The translations under genes and the position numbers were made by a program. Below, in pieces: positions 53,365 through 63,825 of a DNA stretch of 64,000 bases (position 1 is its first letter; every line of letters starts with the position of its first letter). Source of the stretch: Angiostrongylus vasorum (taxonomy: Eukaryota; Nematoda; Chromadorea; Rhabditida; Metastrongylidae); NCBI GenBank assembly GCA_018806985.1, contig JADANN010000446.1, positions 1 through 64,000 on the forward strand. Direction: 5' to 3'. The notes beneath the pieces are model-generated. The model was given only the letters and a program-made list of their open reading frames with translations, had not been told where the DNA came from and ran no database searches.

Positions 53365-54635
53365 GAAGATCAACCGAAATAAAGATAATAACTTAGAAAA
53401 TCATGTATACCCATAGATACGTAGGGCGAAGTCTCTTTATAAGTCTGTCAAGTATAATAAAGTATTCTGATCTGGACACATACTTGAGCTTCCTTGTCAT
53501 ATCATACGGTGTGGTCCACAGTATTTCATATTTCATTCCATGTTTTTTTTTCAACCGTTGTTATCTATTAAATTGCTTAGATTCTACTGTGGATTCGATT
53601 GCCTTTCAATTAAGGGCTTGCGGTTTTTTGTAGTTATCTTTTTTTCTCATTGTCATTTTAATTGCTGATTGTCGTGGTATTTTTTTTAAATTCCAGAAGT
53701 GTCGCCAGCCATTGTGGATTAGTGCAAAGGGTGGACGTATTTCATTCCGGCTTATTCTTTGCGATTAGTATATCAAACACTCAAGAGATGTGTGATAAGC
53801 CAAAGTAGTGGTGTTTTTCTGGTGATGTGGTTCTCGATGAACTCTCATCGTCGTGAATATGCCAAGCAGTAATTTATTCAAAAGTGGATGATCAGGTCTG
53901 ATGTTGTTGCTTTGAAATGTTAAATTAACCACCATACATCTGTCCTCGGCAAGATGATTGACAAGAAAAGAGCTCCAATTCCATTTTCGATTATTTCTCC
54001 ATATTCATGACTTCGAATACGGCTTACAGCAGTCGCATCAGGACGCGTTGATTGGATTGAGAACATGCCGCTGTGAACAACCATTTAGCTTTACATCTTT
54101 AAACGAACATATCTCAGCTGAAACATTAAAAAGAAAAAAGTCATAGCTTAGGATCTGCATTGTAGTAGGACTGTCACTATTACCTATGCAATAAGGTAAA
54201 GTCTTTCAAAGAAATTCTGAAAGTATGGCACACACCATTTACTCAATGGCGAAGGTGCTGAAGCTTGATACCGTTGAAGTGCTGTGTTTATCGACGGTGA
54301 ACGAGTAATGCCTTGATGGACTTTCCATTCTCATTCACTTTAGTTAGCCGTGAAGCTACCATTGTATACTCATTTTTGATAACGCTGCCTATCAACTACT
54401 TTTTCTATTACTCACGTTGTCTTTTTTAAAAAAAATTAGCGTCTTTGCTTTAATCTTAATTTATTAAGAGTTTGTAGAGCATTTTAATTCTTGAAATACG
54501 TTACATTTGTCATTAATACCGATTTTAAATGAATGGGGCTTACAATGATATTACTTCGCTACGTGCAAACCTATCTAATACTGACTTCTGCAGAATGGGA
54601 TGTCAGAAAAAAAAAGTTGTCATCACCACACAATC
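53365..54635. other. Non-coding, no named feature
   Basis: A good acceptor (AAATTCCAG, ending 53697) precedes a short frame reading KCRQPLWISAKGGRISFRL and a stop. This could be a terminal exon but nothing links it to the upstream gene. Confidence 0.25.
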
Positions 54636-54639
54636 ATAC

Positions 54640-54850
54640 CAACAGTAACCGCCCTGTATAAAAGAGCATCGCCGGGTGAGACTGCTTCATTTGAGCGGTG
54701 CTCTACTGAAGAAGGTTCGACTTGGTGCGGCGACGAAGACAGCACATCAAAGGTAGGGAAGTACTGTGGATGCAAACATGGATCATCGGCTCTGAGGAGG
54801 ACGAAGACGTCGAAACGTTAGCCGAATAAAAGTTCGCTGACAATCTCGTG
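54640..54850 (+). mobile_element. Short element ending in a well-formed hammerhead-like motif
   Basis: The segment before the motif contains GTATAAAAGAGCATCGCCGG and CTACTGAAGAAGGTTCGACT. After it come AATAAAAGTTCGCTGACAAT. It may represent a second sequence subfamily because stem I and II differ from the AGGCGAAACCGCC type. Confidence 0.5.
54784..54825 (+). ncRNA. Hammerhead-ribozyme-like motif, best copy
   Basis: Stem I TCGGCT (54786-54791) pairs perfectly with AGCCGA (54820-54825). CTGAGGA is 54792-54798, one extra G follows at 54799. Stem II is GACG/CGTC (54800-54803 and 54808-54811) with loop AAGA. GAAAC is 54812-54816 and the cleavage triplet GTT is 54817-54819. AC/GT give a two-base-pair stem III. 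This meets the CUGANGA/GAAA/UH consensus apart from the extra base. Confidence 0.6.
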
Positions 54851-54879
54851 TTAGCTTATCAATGAAATATGATATCCCC

Positions 54880-55195
54880 GCCTCCGTTTCATCAAGCCAC
54901 TCATCCCTTCGGGGTCGAGAAATTGCTGCCAGACTTTTCTTGTAATAGTTCGATCTTTAAATCCAAGGGGGGAACGCTCTAGCTCTGATATCTCAGGACT
55001 CCAAGGAGAATCGACTCGATTAACATTCAGCGACGTCCATGACGAAACGAAAAGCCTTAAGCAGCAGCCGAACCCACACTCGGGAATTTCGATGTCCTTC
55101 GTGAATATTGGATGCGATCAAGCAAGTCGAATGTAGGGATGTGCTATATTCCGCACAGTAGATGTGAAAGATGGGTCGTAGGAAATAAAATGTAA
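54880..55195 (+). repeat. Family B SINE-like repeat, head missing
   Basis: CTTCGGGGTCGAGAAATTGC, GATATCTCAGGACTCCAAGG, TAAGCAGCAGCCGAACCC and TTCCGCACAGTAGATGTGAA match the 29231 copy in order, with an A-rich end. Confidence 0.7.
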
Positions 55196-55229
55196 AAAAA
55201 TTTCCCCGAAGTCGTATTCTTGTGACGGG

Positions 55230-56050
55230 CCGTATTTTCGGCTAAGATTTCAACATTATAGCGATGAGGTGCATTTTAGTGGATCAATGAGGACAGTAAC
55301 TGAGGAGTCATCTACGGAACACAGTCAGGCGGGCTGGTCGTGGATAACGCTATGTCAGCAACGTGAAGTTTGAGCATCGATGGGTGCCACAATTGCCTAA
55401 GAGTCAAGGGCCAGTATGATAATGGCTGGAAACTGATAAGCCTATAGCGGCTTAACGGAATACACAGCATAAATTGGCCGCTCAGCGGCCTTGTACGCAT
55501 GGCGTACATTGCGGGAGGAATGGTACATGCCACAGATGGCGTTGCAAACATAACGCATTTGGAAACACCCGCCACTACTGACATTGCACCGTAGACGAGC
55601 TAAGACACTAGATACAATAGTCTTCTGATTACCGAAAGATGAATGTGAATGGATAAGAATGAGTGAGTATGAAATGTGAATGAGTGGTGGTGATTGAGGA
55701 TGACAATGAATGATGTTGTGAAGAGCGGATTTTCCGCGCTACCGATCGGGGGGTAAGGTGAGTGATGGTATGTCTCTGCCGTCGAAGGCACCTAGCTTAT
55801 ATTGGCTGCTGGAGCCGCGTGCGTATGCAACCGCGGTTAATCTGGATTGTTGATCCTGAACTGCAGTAGACTGTACCTAACTGCCTGAAATATCAACGTC
55901 ATTGGCTTCATTGTTTCGAAAGGAAGTAGTAAACTGTTCCACTCTTACTCCTCCTCCTTCGGATAAGCCATCGTTGGTGTGCTCCTGAAGTCAAGCCTGA
56001 ATCGCTACCGTGCCTGAAACACTGAACATAATTGACCGAGTAGATTATAA
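55230..56050. other. GC-richer unclassified segment
   Basis: Clearly less AT-rich than its flanks, with stop-rich frames on both strands. It contains small palindromes such as GGCCGCTCAGCGGCC (55470-55484). It may be an unrecognised transposon or the tail of one. No exon or repeat family could be assigned. Confidence 0.35.
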
Positions 56051-56559
56051 AAGTTACATTGCGGTGTTTGATGTGCGACTGTGAGGCGGCCATATATGGA
56101 CATCAAATGTTATTCTTTAGAATGTGCAGTAACGTATTACTCAACAGATCATTTTACGCTGTTATTGTCAACCGACTGTTTCATTCCTTAGCTCTAAAGT
56201 TTTCTCTTCCTCAAAAGTTCAAAACAGCAGAGCTACATTTTAATCATTTTGTATTAATCCATTTTTTTGACGATGGCTATAAGTTCCATGTACTTCTTGC
56301 TTTCTGTTATTAGTTATTCAATTATTTGACCTAAACTGGAAATCATTTTTTGCGGTTGGTATCCTTTTTTACTGACTAGGGTTCAGTTATTCACATCACC
56401 TGTTTGGGAAATATTTCCACATCACTACTTTTAAGGTTAGTAGGCTATTATTGTGAAATGTTTTGTATATGGTGTTAATTCTTGTCAGTAAATTTTCCTT
56501 CTTTTTTTGAAACTCCATGAGGTTTTTGTTCAGCTAGGATTTCAATGTGATTCAGCATA

Positions 56560-56720
56560 TGCATTCCGAAAACTATCCTTTTCTTGTTCAGCAATCGCGA
56601 GGTTTTTAAACAGCATACATACTTCCATAGAAAAAACACAATACAATACAACAGGAGCTGACGTTTCGGCAGTATCGCCTTCTTCAGCGTCTGGAAGGGT
56701 ATACTGATGTACAATTTACT
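56560..56720 (-). mobile_element. Hammerhead-bearing segment at the 3' side of the Penelope-like element
   Basis: Same family as the short elements (TTCTTGTTCAGCAATCGCGAGG, ACAATACAACAGG) and in the same orientation as the Penelope-like ORF, whose readable end lies about 170-200 bp away. It may be the terminal pLTR-like part of that element. Confidence 0.5.
56654..56694 (-). ncRNA. Hammerhead-ribozyme-like motif near the Penelope-like element
   Basis: CTGAAGA, extra A, GGCG hairpin closing with TGCC, GAAAC, GTC, then AGCTCC. Core bases are intact. Stem I pairing is weak by eye. Hammerheads in the terminal repeats of Penelope-like elements are established in other animals. Confidence 0.5.
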
Positions 56721-56889
56721 AGGCCAAACGCTTCAGTAACACTTACAAAAGGACGAAAAACTCTATGACAGTTACACGATCAACAGCTTCTCGAAGCAGT
56801 TACAGCTTTTTTCGTGACTTCCAATGAGGAAGATTAGAACAGCTGATTATAATCGCATATGGTTGATCAGAAATTGATGCGAAGATACG

Positions 56890-59360
56890 GGGCCAGCTAG
56901 CGTGTGACGTCTGAGCATTCCTTCCTGCTATTCATTGTAGGGTTTTTTGGCATTTATCCAAAAAGCCTCAAGAAGTTTTCGCGCTGGTGTTTTAGTCTCC
57001 TGTGCCAAGATATCGACTTTTACTTCAACATCCTCTCCGCTATGCTTTTGTATCCTATGCGTGCGTCCCTAGTGGCGTGCCTTGTCTTGCTCTTCGTTTG
57101 CCATCAAGGTGTTCTTTTATGTGGGATACATAAAGGTTTGCCCGTTTCGCCAAAATATTCGCCTCCGCAATCATTACAAGAGATCAGGTATATCGTACCT
57201 GAATTAATGGGGTTCCTATTTCGTAGCCATTGGAGATGGCTATTTGCCGAGCCAAGTCGCGCGATTTTTCCTTTAGTTCCCTGGTTGTGCACACAGAGGT
57301 GGCTGTTCGAAACATATTTCTCACAATCGCCCTCTTTGTGTGTGAAGGGTGGGAGGAAAGGAAATGAACGAGGATGTTCTTGTTACTTGGCTTTCGGTAC
57401 CACTTTGTCAGGTAACCGCTACTTGATAGGTTTATTTGGACGTTTAAAAACGGAAGCCACTTTTTTCTCGGTTTCTCCCGGGTGAGCTTTAATGTACTCA
57501 GACTGCTCGTTTAATAATTCAAAGCATTTGTCCATCTTCTCCTGCGCAGAGAAGACGACAAAACAATCATCTACATATCTGCAGTAGAGTAGTGGCCGGA
57601 GATCGAGAACAGGGTTTTCTATCTTAGACATAAACACAATGTCAAGGCTTGGTGCCAGTCGCTGTCCCATTAGCCAACCCCCTTATTTGCGCGAAATATT
57701 TCCCAGACCATCTGAAAATTGAGCAGTTTAGGCATTCCTTTAGGAGAGCTATTAGCTGCTGGCTGGACAAGCCATGTATATTTATTCTTTCTTCATGTTC
57801 AAGAAGAAGTTCGAATATGGCTTGCATTGCGGAGTCATTCGATACGTTGGTGTACAACGCAGTAACGTAGAAAGACTCCATCACGTGCGCGTTATTAGAA
57901 GACGCGTTACGTAGACGTTCCAGGAACATTTGGGTGTTTGTGAGGTGAGCTGGAATATGGTTAAGCAACTGGGTAAGTATTAGGCTTGAAAACCAGGTTA
58001 TTCTATCCGTTGGCCCGTCTACACAGCTGATGATGGGTCTAACCTTAAATGATGACGGATTGGTTGACGCAAGATCATCAGGTGATACCAACTTATGTGT
58101 TTTAATAAGTAGGTATAGGACAGGGACAAGTTGGTTTATCGATTTTAAAGTGCGAAATAACCGATGGTTTTAAACCTGCAGCCTTTGCCACACTGACCCA
58201 CTAATTGTTTAGCTTTCGGTATTGACTTTTATATTCCTTTTCAGAGGATGGGCAATAGAGCGTAGCATCTCTAAGATGTTCCTCTGTTATCTCAACATCC
58301 AGCTGGCGAAGAATAACTACGAACTCCCCCCTTATCACTAACAGACAATCTTATTGTTTTTGAGTTTATTAATTTTCTAATTTCTCGCATGCCGTATTTT
58401 TGTGCCGCTGTAAGGTTAGAGATAAACCTTCTATCGCGGTATTGAATAAGGGTCTTGAGAACCCCTGTCCGAAGACATGCGGAATTTTCTGTCAACTCCA
58501 TCCTTAGGGTCCTTGCTGTCTAAAAAACGTTTTAGAGAAAGGAGATGGTGGTAGTGTCGCCACCTCTTTGTTTTCACATCTATTTGATGTTTCTGGTTTG
58601 GCCTGGTAGCGGAGTCGATCTTGAAGCGCATAAAAGTTGCATGCTATCCTACGCAGGGTCGTTTTAGAAATGGGTTGTGGTGGGGCAAAAGCTTGGGCCC
58701 AATTCTAATAGCGAACGCGCACTCTCAGGTGTTGTTATGCCCCCAATCACGGTGACCCTAGATTTTACTGGCGCATTATCAAACCCTATTTTGACTATTA
58801 TCAGAACCATGAAGAATTTGTTTGCGGTAGAATTTTCTTGAAGCTGAGACATGTGAATTACTCAAAAGATTTTTCGAATTCTCGTTGTAAGGTTATTTTG
58901 GCATTAGACCTAATAAAATCGCATATCAATATTGACCCTACCAACTATTCTCGTCCAAAGGCGATCCTCCAAATACAAAGCACAGAAATGTTCCTTCCTC
59001 GAACACTTCATTCTGGCATACATCTCGTTCTGCTTGCTTCGTAGTGCAGCTCGAAGTAGTTCCATTTCGATGCCTCGTACTTGTTGGCTGTCCTCTGATT
59101 GACCGTATTTCTCGTGAAGTCGCTTTCGTTTTATAAACTTCGTCACGACTCGATGTTGAAAACAGCGGCGGAGAAAGTTGATTTGCCGTCTGGATAAGAC
59201 AATCTTTTGTCCTAGTGACAATGCTTCCTTCACAGGTCGAAAGTATTTAGCAATAGCAAAGTATAAAGTATAAAGTAAAGTAGTAGCAAAATACATTCGA
59301 CTTGTGAAGGAAGCATTGTCACTAAGACAAAAGATTGTCTTAGCTAGACAGCAAATCAAC
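56890..59360 (-). mobile_element. Penelope-like retroelement with GIY-YIG endonuclease, decayed
   Basis: Minus-strand fragments in Penelope order. The N-terminal part is 59359-58910 (basic, with SRRQINFLRRCFQHRVVTK). Linker pieces lie at 58852-58292. RT is 58091-57419, with PIISCVDGPTDRITWFSSLI, then LANGTATGTKP and CRYVDDCFVVFSAQ (catalytic YVDD intact). The GIY-YIG domain is 57292-56890, with GTIYLISCNDCGG and EYFGETGKPL. Its C-terminal part, like EHLDGKRRARQGTPLGTH and AFWINAKKP in family members, is split by stops. Frameshifts and stops break it into at least five pieces, so it is a pseudogene. The plus-strand frame 56904-57485 is its antisense shadow. Confidence 0.88.
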
Positions 59361-59410
59361 TTTCTCCGCCGCTGTTTTCAACATCGAGTCGTGACGAAGT
59401 TTATAAAACG
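59127..59410. repeat. Large inverted repeat at the 5' end of the Penelope-like element
   Basis: Arms 59127-59241 and 59297-59410 are near-perfect reverse complements (about 114 bp), separated by a ~55-bp AT-rich spacer with AGTATAAAGTATAAAGT. The left arm is the coding N-terminus of the element. The right arm is the same sequence inverted. Penelope elements are known for inverted 5' tails of this kind. Confidence 0.85.
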
Positions 59411-59414
59411 AAGA

Positions 59415-60395
59415 CATGAAGAGATTGTGTAAGCTAAGAGTAGACCTGTATCATCGCATAGTTCTTTTTGTGGTTATCGTCTTGCTGAAGACACTGAAAC
59501 TAACGGCAGTGCCAGTATTATATCAGAGGTGTGATGCTGATCGTGTCACATGAGCGAGCGGAGTGCACTGAGAATCTGGTGTGAAACAGGAACTACTGCA
59601 GTTTAATGCTGCTCGCTCGAGTTACTCTATGATTAATGACACCACAGGTGAAAGAAGATTTGCTAATAAATATTCTCTCGCGCCTGTTGCATGATGTAAA
59701 ACGAATCAGATTGACTGAGCTGTTTCGCTATTCCGTTCGCTTCCGATAGTGTCTTATGCTTTTGTCATGCAATGAAATTCTCTCCTTTCTTTTTCTGCTG
59801 TGCATATATGAAGATGCTTGAGAGATTTTCACTGAGAAGAAGCAGTTTCTTTCCATTTTGTCTTTGTCAACTTCTGCCACCTCTTCTTCCTTTGTCGTAC
59901 ACGCATTAAAAGCCAATACCAAGTGTACAGCGGAACTGGTGCTCCATTTCTATACATTCACACTCAGAGGCCAATTTTCACATATAATGACATATTGCTT
60001 ACGTTGCCATATGTATTTCTTTTTCATTTTTTTAAGGTGTATTTTTTAACATATATATGTATATACTTTTCATTTTATGCATCGGCACATATTCAATGAA
60101 GCAATGCAATTCCGTGCTAAAACGGCCACTTATGCCTTCATAACGCGCCTTTATAACTCAAAATCACAATTTTCTGCGTTTATTTCGGGAATTACGTAGG
60201 AAACGCGACAATAGGTATCATGCTGTTATCGTGTTGAGCAGTTCCTAATGTAGCGTTACTGTTAATGCCAGTCGAAGAGCATAGTGTGAGGGATTTGTGC
60301 ACGAACTTTCCCCCAGAGCTTTATTTTTTTTTGACTGTTTTTTTGTATTTTTTCCATCTTTATTGCTTTTTTTCCATAATGAAAAAAGCTAAAAA
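59415..60395. other. Non-coding, nothing recognised
   Basis: No exon or repeat family identified. Confidence 0.3.
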
Positions 60396-60397
60396 AT

Positions 60398-60665
60398 TCT
60401 CTGCGTTGATCAATCCATGAAGGTTGCGCTATGCATTCGACTTCACCAAGCATCATTTGGAGGTGATTGAATGCATATCTGGCCTTTACAATTACTCGCG
60501 GTGGCCTATCGACGTATCGAGCCAGTGCTGCTATCCTCCCAGACAAGTCTGGTACCAATTTGCCAACCTCGAACGGATGGAAGGCTTGGTGGGCCATGGG
60601 CACGGGGGATCGATTCCACGTGCGTGTTGCAAGGCGCCTCCGACCACTGCGCCACGCGCGCCTTT
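60398..60665 (-). repeat. Family A SINE-like repeat, near full length
   Basis: Plus-strand text runs from TGCGTTGATCAATCCATGAA to CTCCGACCACTGCGCCACGC. On the minus strand the head is GGCGCAGTGGTCGGAGG with a perfect A box and GTGGAATCGATCCCC follows. Confidence 0.85.
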
Positions 60666-60939
60666 TTCCATAATAATACTCTTAATTATCTTCCTTTTGT
60701 TGCTTAATTATCGTCTTATCTTTTTATTCTATCGTATTCATGTTCTTTTAACTAGACTCAGTGGTGAACTTTGGTAGTGTTGATCTTTGATACATAAGCT
60801 TCTCCGCATTTCATGCCTGTGAGATTAGGAAATTCATTCTCTTTAATTGTCATGTGAATGGCAATGGTAACTGGTAAACAGTAAACAAGTTCGAAATCAA
60901 CTGGAGAAGTTTTTCGCTGTTTTTATCGGTGATTTTTAG

Positions 60940-60979
60940 GAAGCGTTATATTGTACCCTTCCATAACGTCGAGAAGGTC
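60940..60979 (+). CDS. Candidate 40-nt internal exon (unassigned)
   Basis: Acceptor GATTTTTAG and a strong donor GTC|gtaagt. The best frame reads KRYIVPFHNVEKV after one leading base. A second frame is open as well. It is not linked to other exons and no homology is recognised. Confidence 0.3.
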
Positions 60980-61527
60980 GTAAGTTTTCTTCCTTTCTTT
61001 GGTTTTAATCTTCAGTTTGAACCCAGTTGATATCGAAAATTTGATTTTTCCACATAATTTGCGTAATTCTCACTCCTTTTGAGTTCTTACATGCTCTTAT
61101 GTTGAGAACGATCTACTGCAAAATGTAGAAAGTTGGGAAGCCTACCATCAATCCTATTCACGACCTTTCGGCAATTAATATTTAATATGTGTACCACTGC
61201 TATTTTTTCTATTTCTGATGCAAAAACAATCTGATTGATGGAGGTTAGTGGGCGGCTGGACGTGTGACATTTCGACAAGACGACTTTTTCCACTCGCTGC
61301 TCGACACGAGCAGGTGCCGCCTGGTGATGTGCACCTAACATCGGCGGTAATTCGATGTGTTCTCTTTCACATTAGTACCGTAGTCCGTGTTAAAATAGAA
61401 CTGTTTGCAACTGTCTCTTCTTATTCTAAATCAAAATGTTGTAAGAAACGAAACTGCAACAACTCTGATTCGCCATAGCGACAGTTCGTCGTGAACTATG
61501 CGTGTTATGTATTAATAAAGGCCTCCC

Positions 61528-61800
61528 ACTAGCGCGTGTGGCGCAGTGGTCAGAGGCGCCCTGCAACACACACGTGGAATCGATCTTCACGCTCACGGCC
61601 CGCCAAGCTTTCCATCTCTTCGGGGGTCGGCAAATTGTTACCAGATTTGTCTGGAAGGATAGCAGCACTGGCTCGATACATCGATAGGGCCACGTATGCA
61701 TTCAATCACCTCCAAATTATGCGTAATGAAGTCGAACGCATGGCGCGTCCCTTAGGGATTGATCAACGCCGAGAGCTTTATCCTTTTTATCCTTTGTCCA
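61528..61800 (+). repeat. Family A SINE-like repeat, near full length
   Basis: GCGCGTGTGGCGCAGTGGTC head (perfect A box), GTGGAATCGATCTTCACG, TCGGGGGTCGGCAAATTG, GGGATTGATCAACGCCGAGA and TTTATCCTTTTTATCC tail. Confidence 0.85.
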
Positions 61801-61804
61801 TTAT

Positions 61805-63180
61805 GGCAGTTTTTTATGGTTATTTGTGATGTTTTCTAGAAAAAAGGAGTCTCAAGTTTTTTGCGTTTCATATGTTGAAATATGGGCAGTCTCGACATCT
61901 CACTTTTTTTTCTTTGTATGACTTTACTTCACATCTTGTGCAAAATATTGGCTAAAAGTTCCTTCATTCAGTTCATTGTCTTACGAACGTCATCTACTAA
62001 GATGTTTAGATTCATATATGAGTTCGCATCATGCTGACGTTTTTCTCTTCTTCATAAATGCACTTGAATGCTGGTCGAATTGATTTCGTCGTGTATCCCT
62101 GCCAGCTGTGCTGAAGCATTCCGAGGTCTTCATCAAAGGCAGGATATTTCGTTAATGTCTGTAATTATCTCGTGGTGCATATAAATTGGCACGAGTACCA
62201 CGACAGACTCCGTTTTGTCTAGAATACGACACATAAGCGAGTATTCCAAGTGTAAATTTAATATATTCGATTACACATGAAGTTTTGCGTTGAATTTGGT
62301 GAAAAGCCGTCTGTTTCAGATTTCAAAACATACGTGCTTGGATTCATAGTTACTTCCTACTCATACTTTTCAGTGGCAACAACATGGGCATATAACTAAC
62401 TCCATGGTAATTCAGATTTTCTGTCACCAGAACCTACTGTATGGTTGTGATATTGATGAGTAGTAATTGCGTAGGCTTGGGTCAGATTTTTTATATACAG
62501 TGATGATGGGTCGACGGGTTGGACGCAATTTCTATGCAAAATGAAGTCGATCGAGTGCTGTTGCCGTCATTCGTCCAACCAATCCGTTTCGTTCCTACCC
62601 ATCCTCATTTTATAGTCCGCTCAGTACTAGTAATTAAGCCCCCCTACTTCTCTACTAGTTAATTTTATTTCCTCTTTATTTCTACCTACTTCGAATCAAT
62701 GTGGGGAACAAACTTCGTCTCTTCGAGGTATTCAGAATTCTTATCTTTGACCTCACAAATGGGTGTGTTAATATCATATTCCAGCACAAATCGATTAAGC
62801 ACTCGTGGACCTTACAATTGTTTCAGGGGGTCTTGGCATTCAAAGTGTTGAGTCTTCTGTTTTGTGCTCGAATCAAATCCATTTAGGATATAGGTTAGCA
62901 CTTTAATTTTCTCCATGGTAGTGTTCTTTCTAACCAAAGCTTTGTTCTTCTCTAGTTTTTTTGTGGTAGTTTCGATAATTTTTGTGATGAGTCAGGTTAC
63001 CTTTTTCAAGGTGTTTGGAAGAGGTACAGTAGTTGTTTCAATGTAACTTCAACATTTTACAAAGGCCAAAATCAGCGTGTCGGGTGCTTAATGGGTAGGA
63101 GAGTACTTCTTAACATAGCATTAAGTGCATTCAAGGGAATTTCCGAATTTAGCTTGTTTGACGGCTAAAAATTTTTCACT
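61805..63180. other. Non-coding, one imperfect inverted repeat
   Basis: Apart from the inverted repeat at 62501-62608, no feature is recognised. An acceptor-like site in 62820-62825 precedes a short frame without support. Confidence 0.3.
62501..62608. repeat. Imperfect inverted repeat, ~110 bp
   Basis: TGATGATGGGTCGACGGG and GGTTGGACG on the left are matched by CGTCCAACC and ACCCATCCTCA on the right. It could fold as an interrupted hairpin or be a MITE remnant. Confidence 0.55.
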
Positions 63181-63184
63181 TCAG

Positions 63185-63246
63185 TTGAAGGTTTACGGGC
63201 AGATATTGACCGTTTTGAATTCTATAGTCGCCTTCCAGCTTGCTAA
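63185..63246 (+). CDS. Candidate terminal exon (unassigned)
   Basis: Acceptor TCACTTCAG ending at 63184, then a phase-1 continuation reading EGLRADIDRFEFYSRLPAC and TAA at 63244-63246. An alternative frame stays open to about 63290. Could be the 3' end of whichever gene owns the exon at 60940. Not linked, no homology. Confidence 0.3.
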
Positions 63247-63389
63247 TGTGTTCTTTCATTTATTCACACTTTTTGAACAAAAGCCATAAAGTCTTTTCTG
63301 TTGAGAAACTACTTCGCTTTCATAAAAAATTCCATTAATATTCGTTTCTGTTTCTTTTTTCTGAGGAAGAAACCGTACAATTAACGGAC

Positions 63390-63440
63390 ACTTGGGGTCC
63401 GGGGTTTTGCAAATATCTCAGCATCATTGTTGTTATAGAA
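63390..63440 (+). repeat. Family C repeat tail fragment
   Basis: GTCCGGGGTTTTGCAAATAT and CTCAGCATCATTGTTGTTAT: only the last ~50 bp of family C. Confidence 0.65.
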
Positions 63441-63747
63441 TTAGTGTTCGCTAACCATAACAAAGCAGTCACCAGTGTCAAACTCTTGGAAATGGAGTTT
63501 TTAAAATGATCTGCATTCAGAATAGCGTATATCAACAAATACGTCTACAGATGTGAATATTTTCTATGGTTTTCTTTTGTTTGTTTGTCCAAAATCGTGG
63601 CCATGCAAAGGTCCTTTGCAAAAAATAAGATGGTTGTTTTTTTTTCGCTCTTTTTGTTTTACCTATATATTGTTGGTTTTCGTGCAAATTATTCGTCTTA
63701 ATCACCTTATATTTGTTACTATATGGACACTTATAGTACATGGTATG

Positions 63748-63781
63748 GGTGCGTGTAGCGCAGTGATCAGAGGCGCACAAC

Positions 63782-63785
<4 letters not shown>
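63748..63785 (+). repeat. Family A SINE head fused to a TA array
   Basis: GGTGCGTGTAGCGCAGTGAT and CAGAGGCGCACAAC match the first ~38 bp of family A, then the sequence passes directly into (TA)n. Confidence 0.7.

Positions 63786-63824
<39 letters not shown>
63785..63824. repeat. (TA)n microsatellite
   Basis: About 40 bp of TA repeat. Confidence 0.95.

Positions 63825-63825
<1 letters not shown>

Noticed and set aside
52938..53366. 142-codon plus-strand frame
   Set aside because: It reads through the reverse strand of a family D repeat that occurs nine times.
56904..57485. Longest open frame in the window (193 codons, plus strand)
   Set aside because: It is the antisense of the GIY-YIG part of the Penelope-like element on the minus strand.
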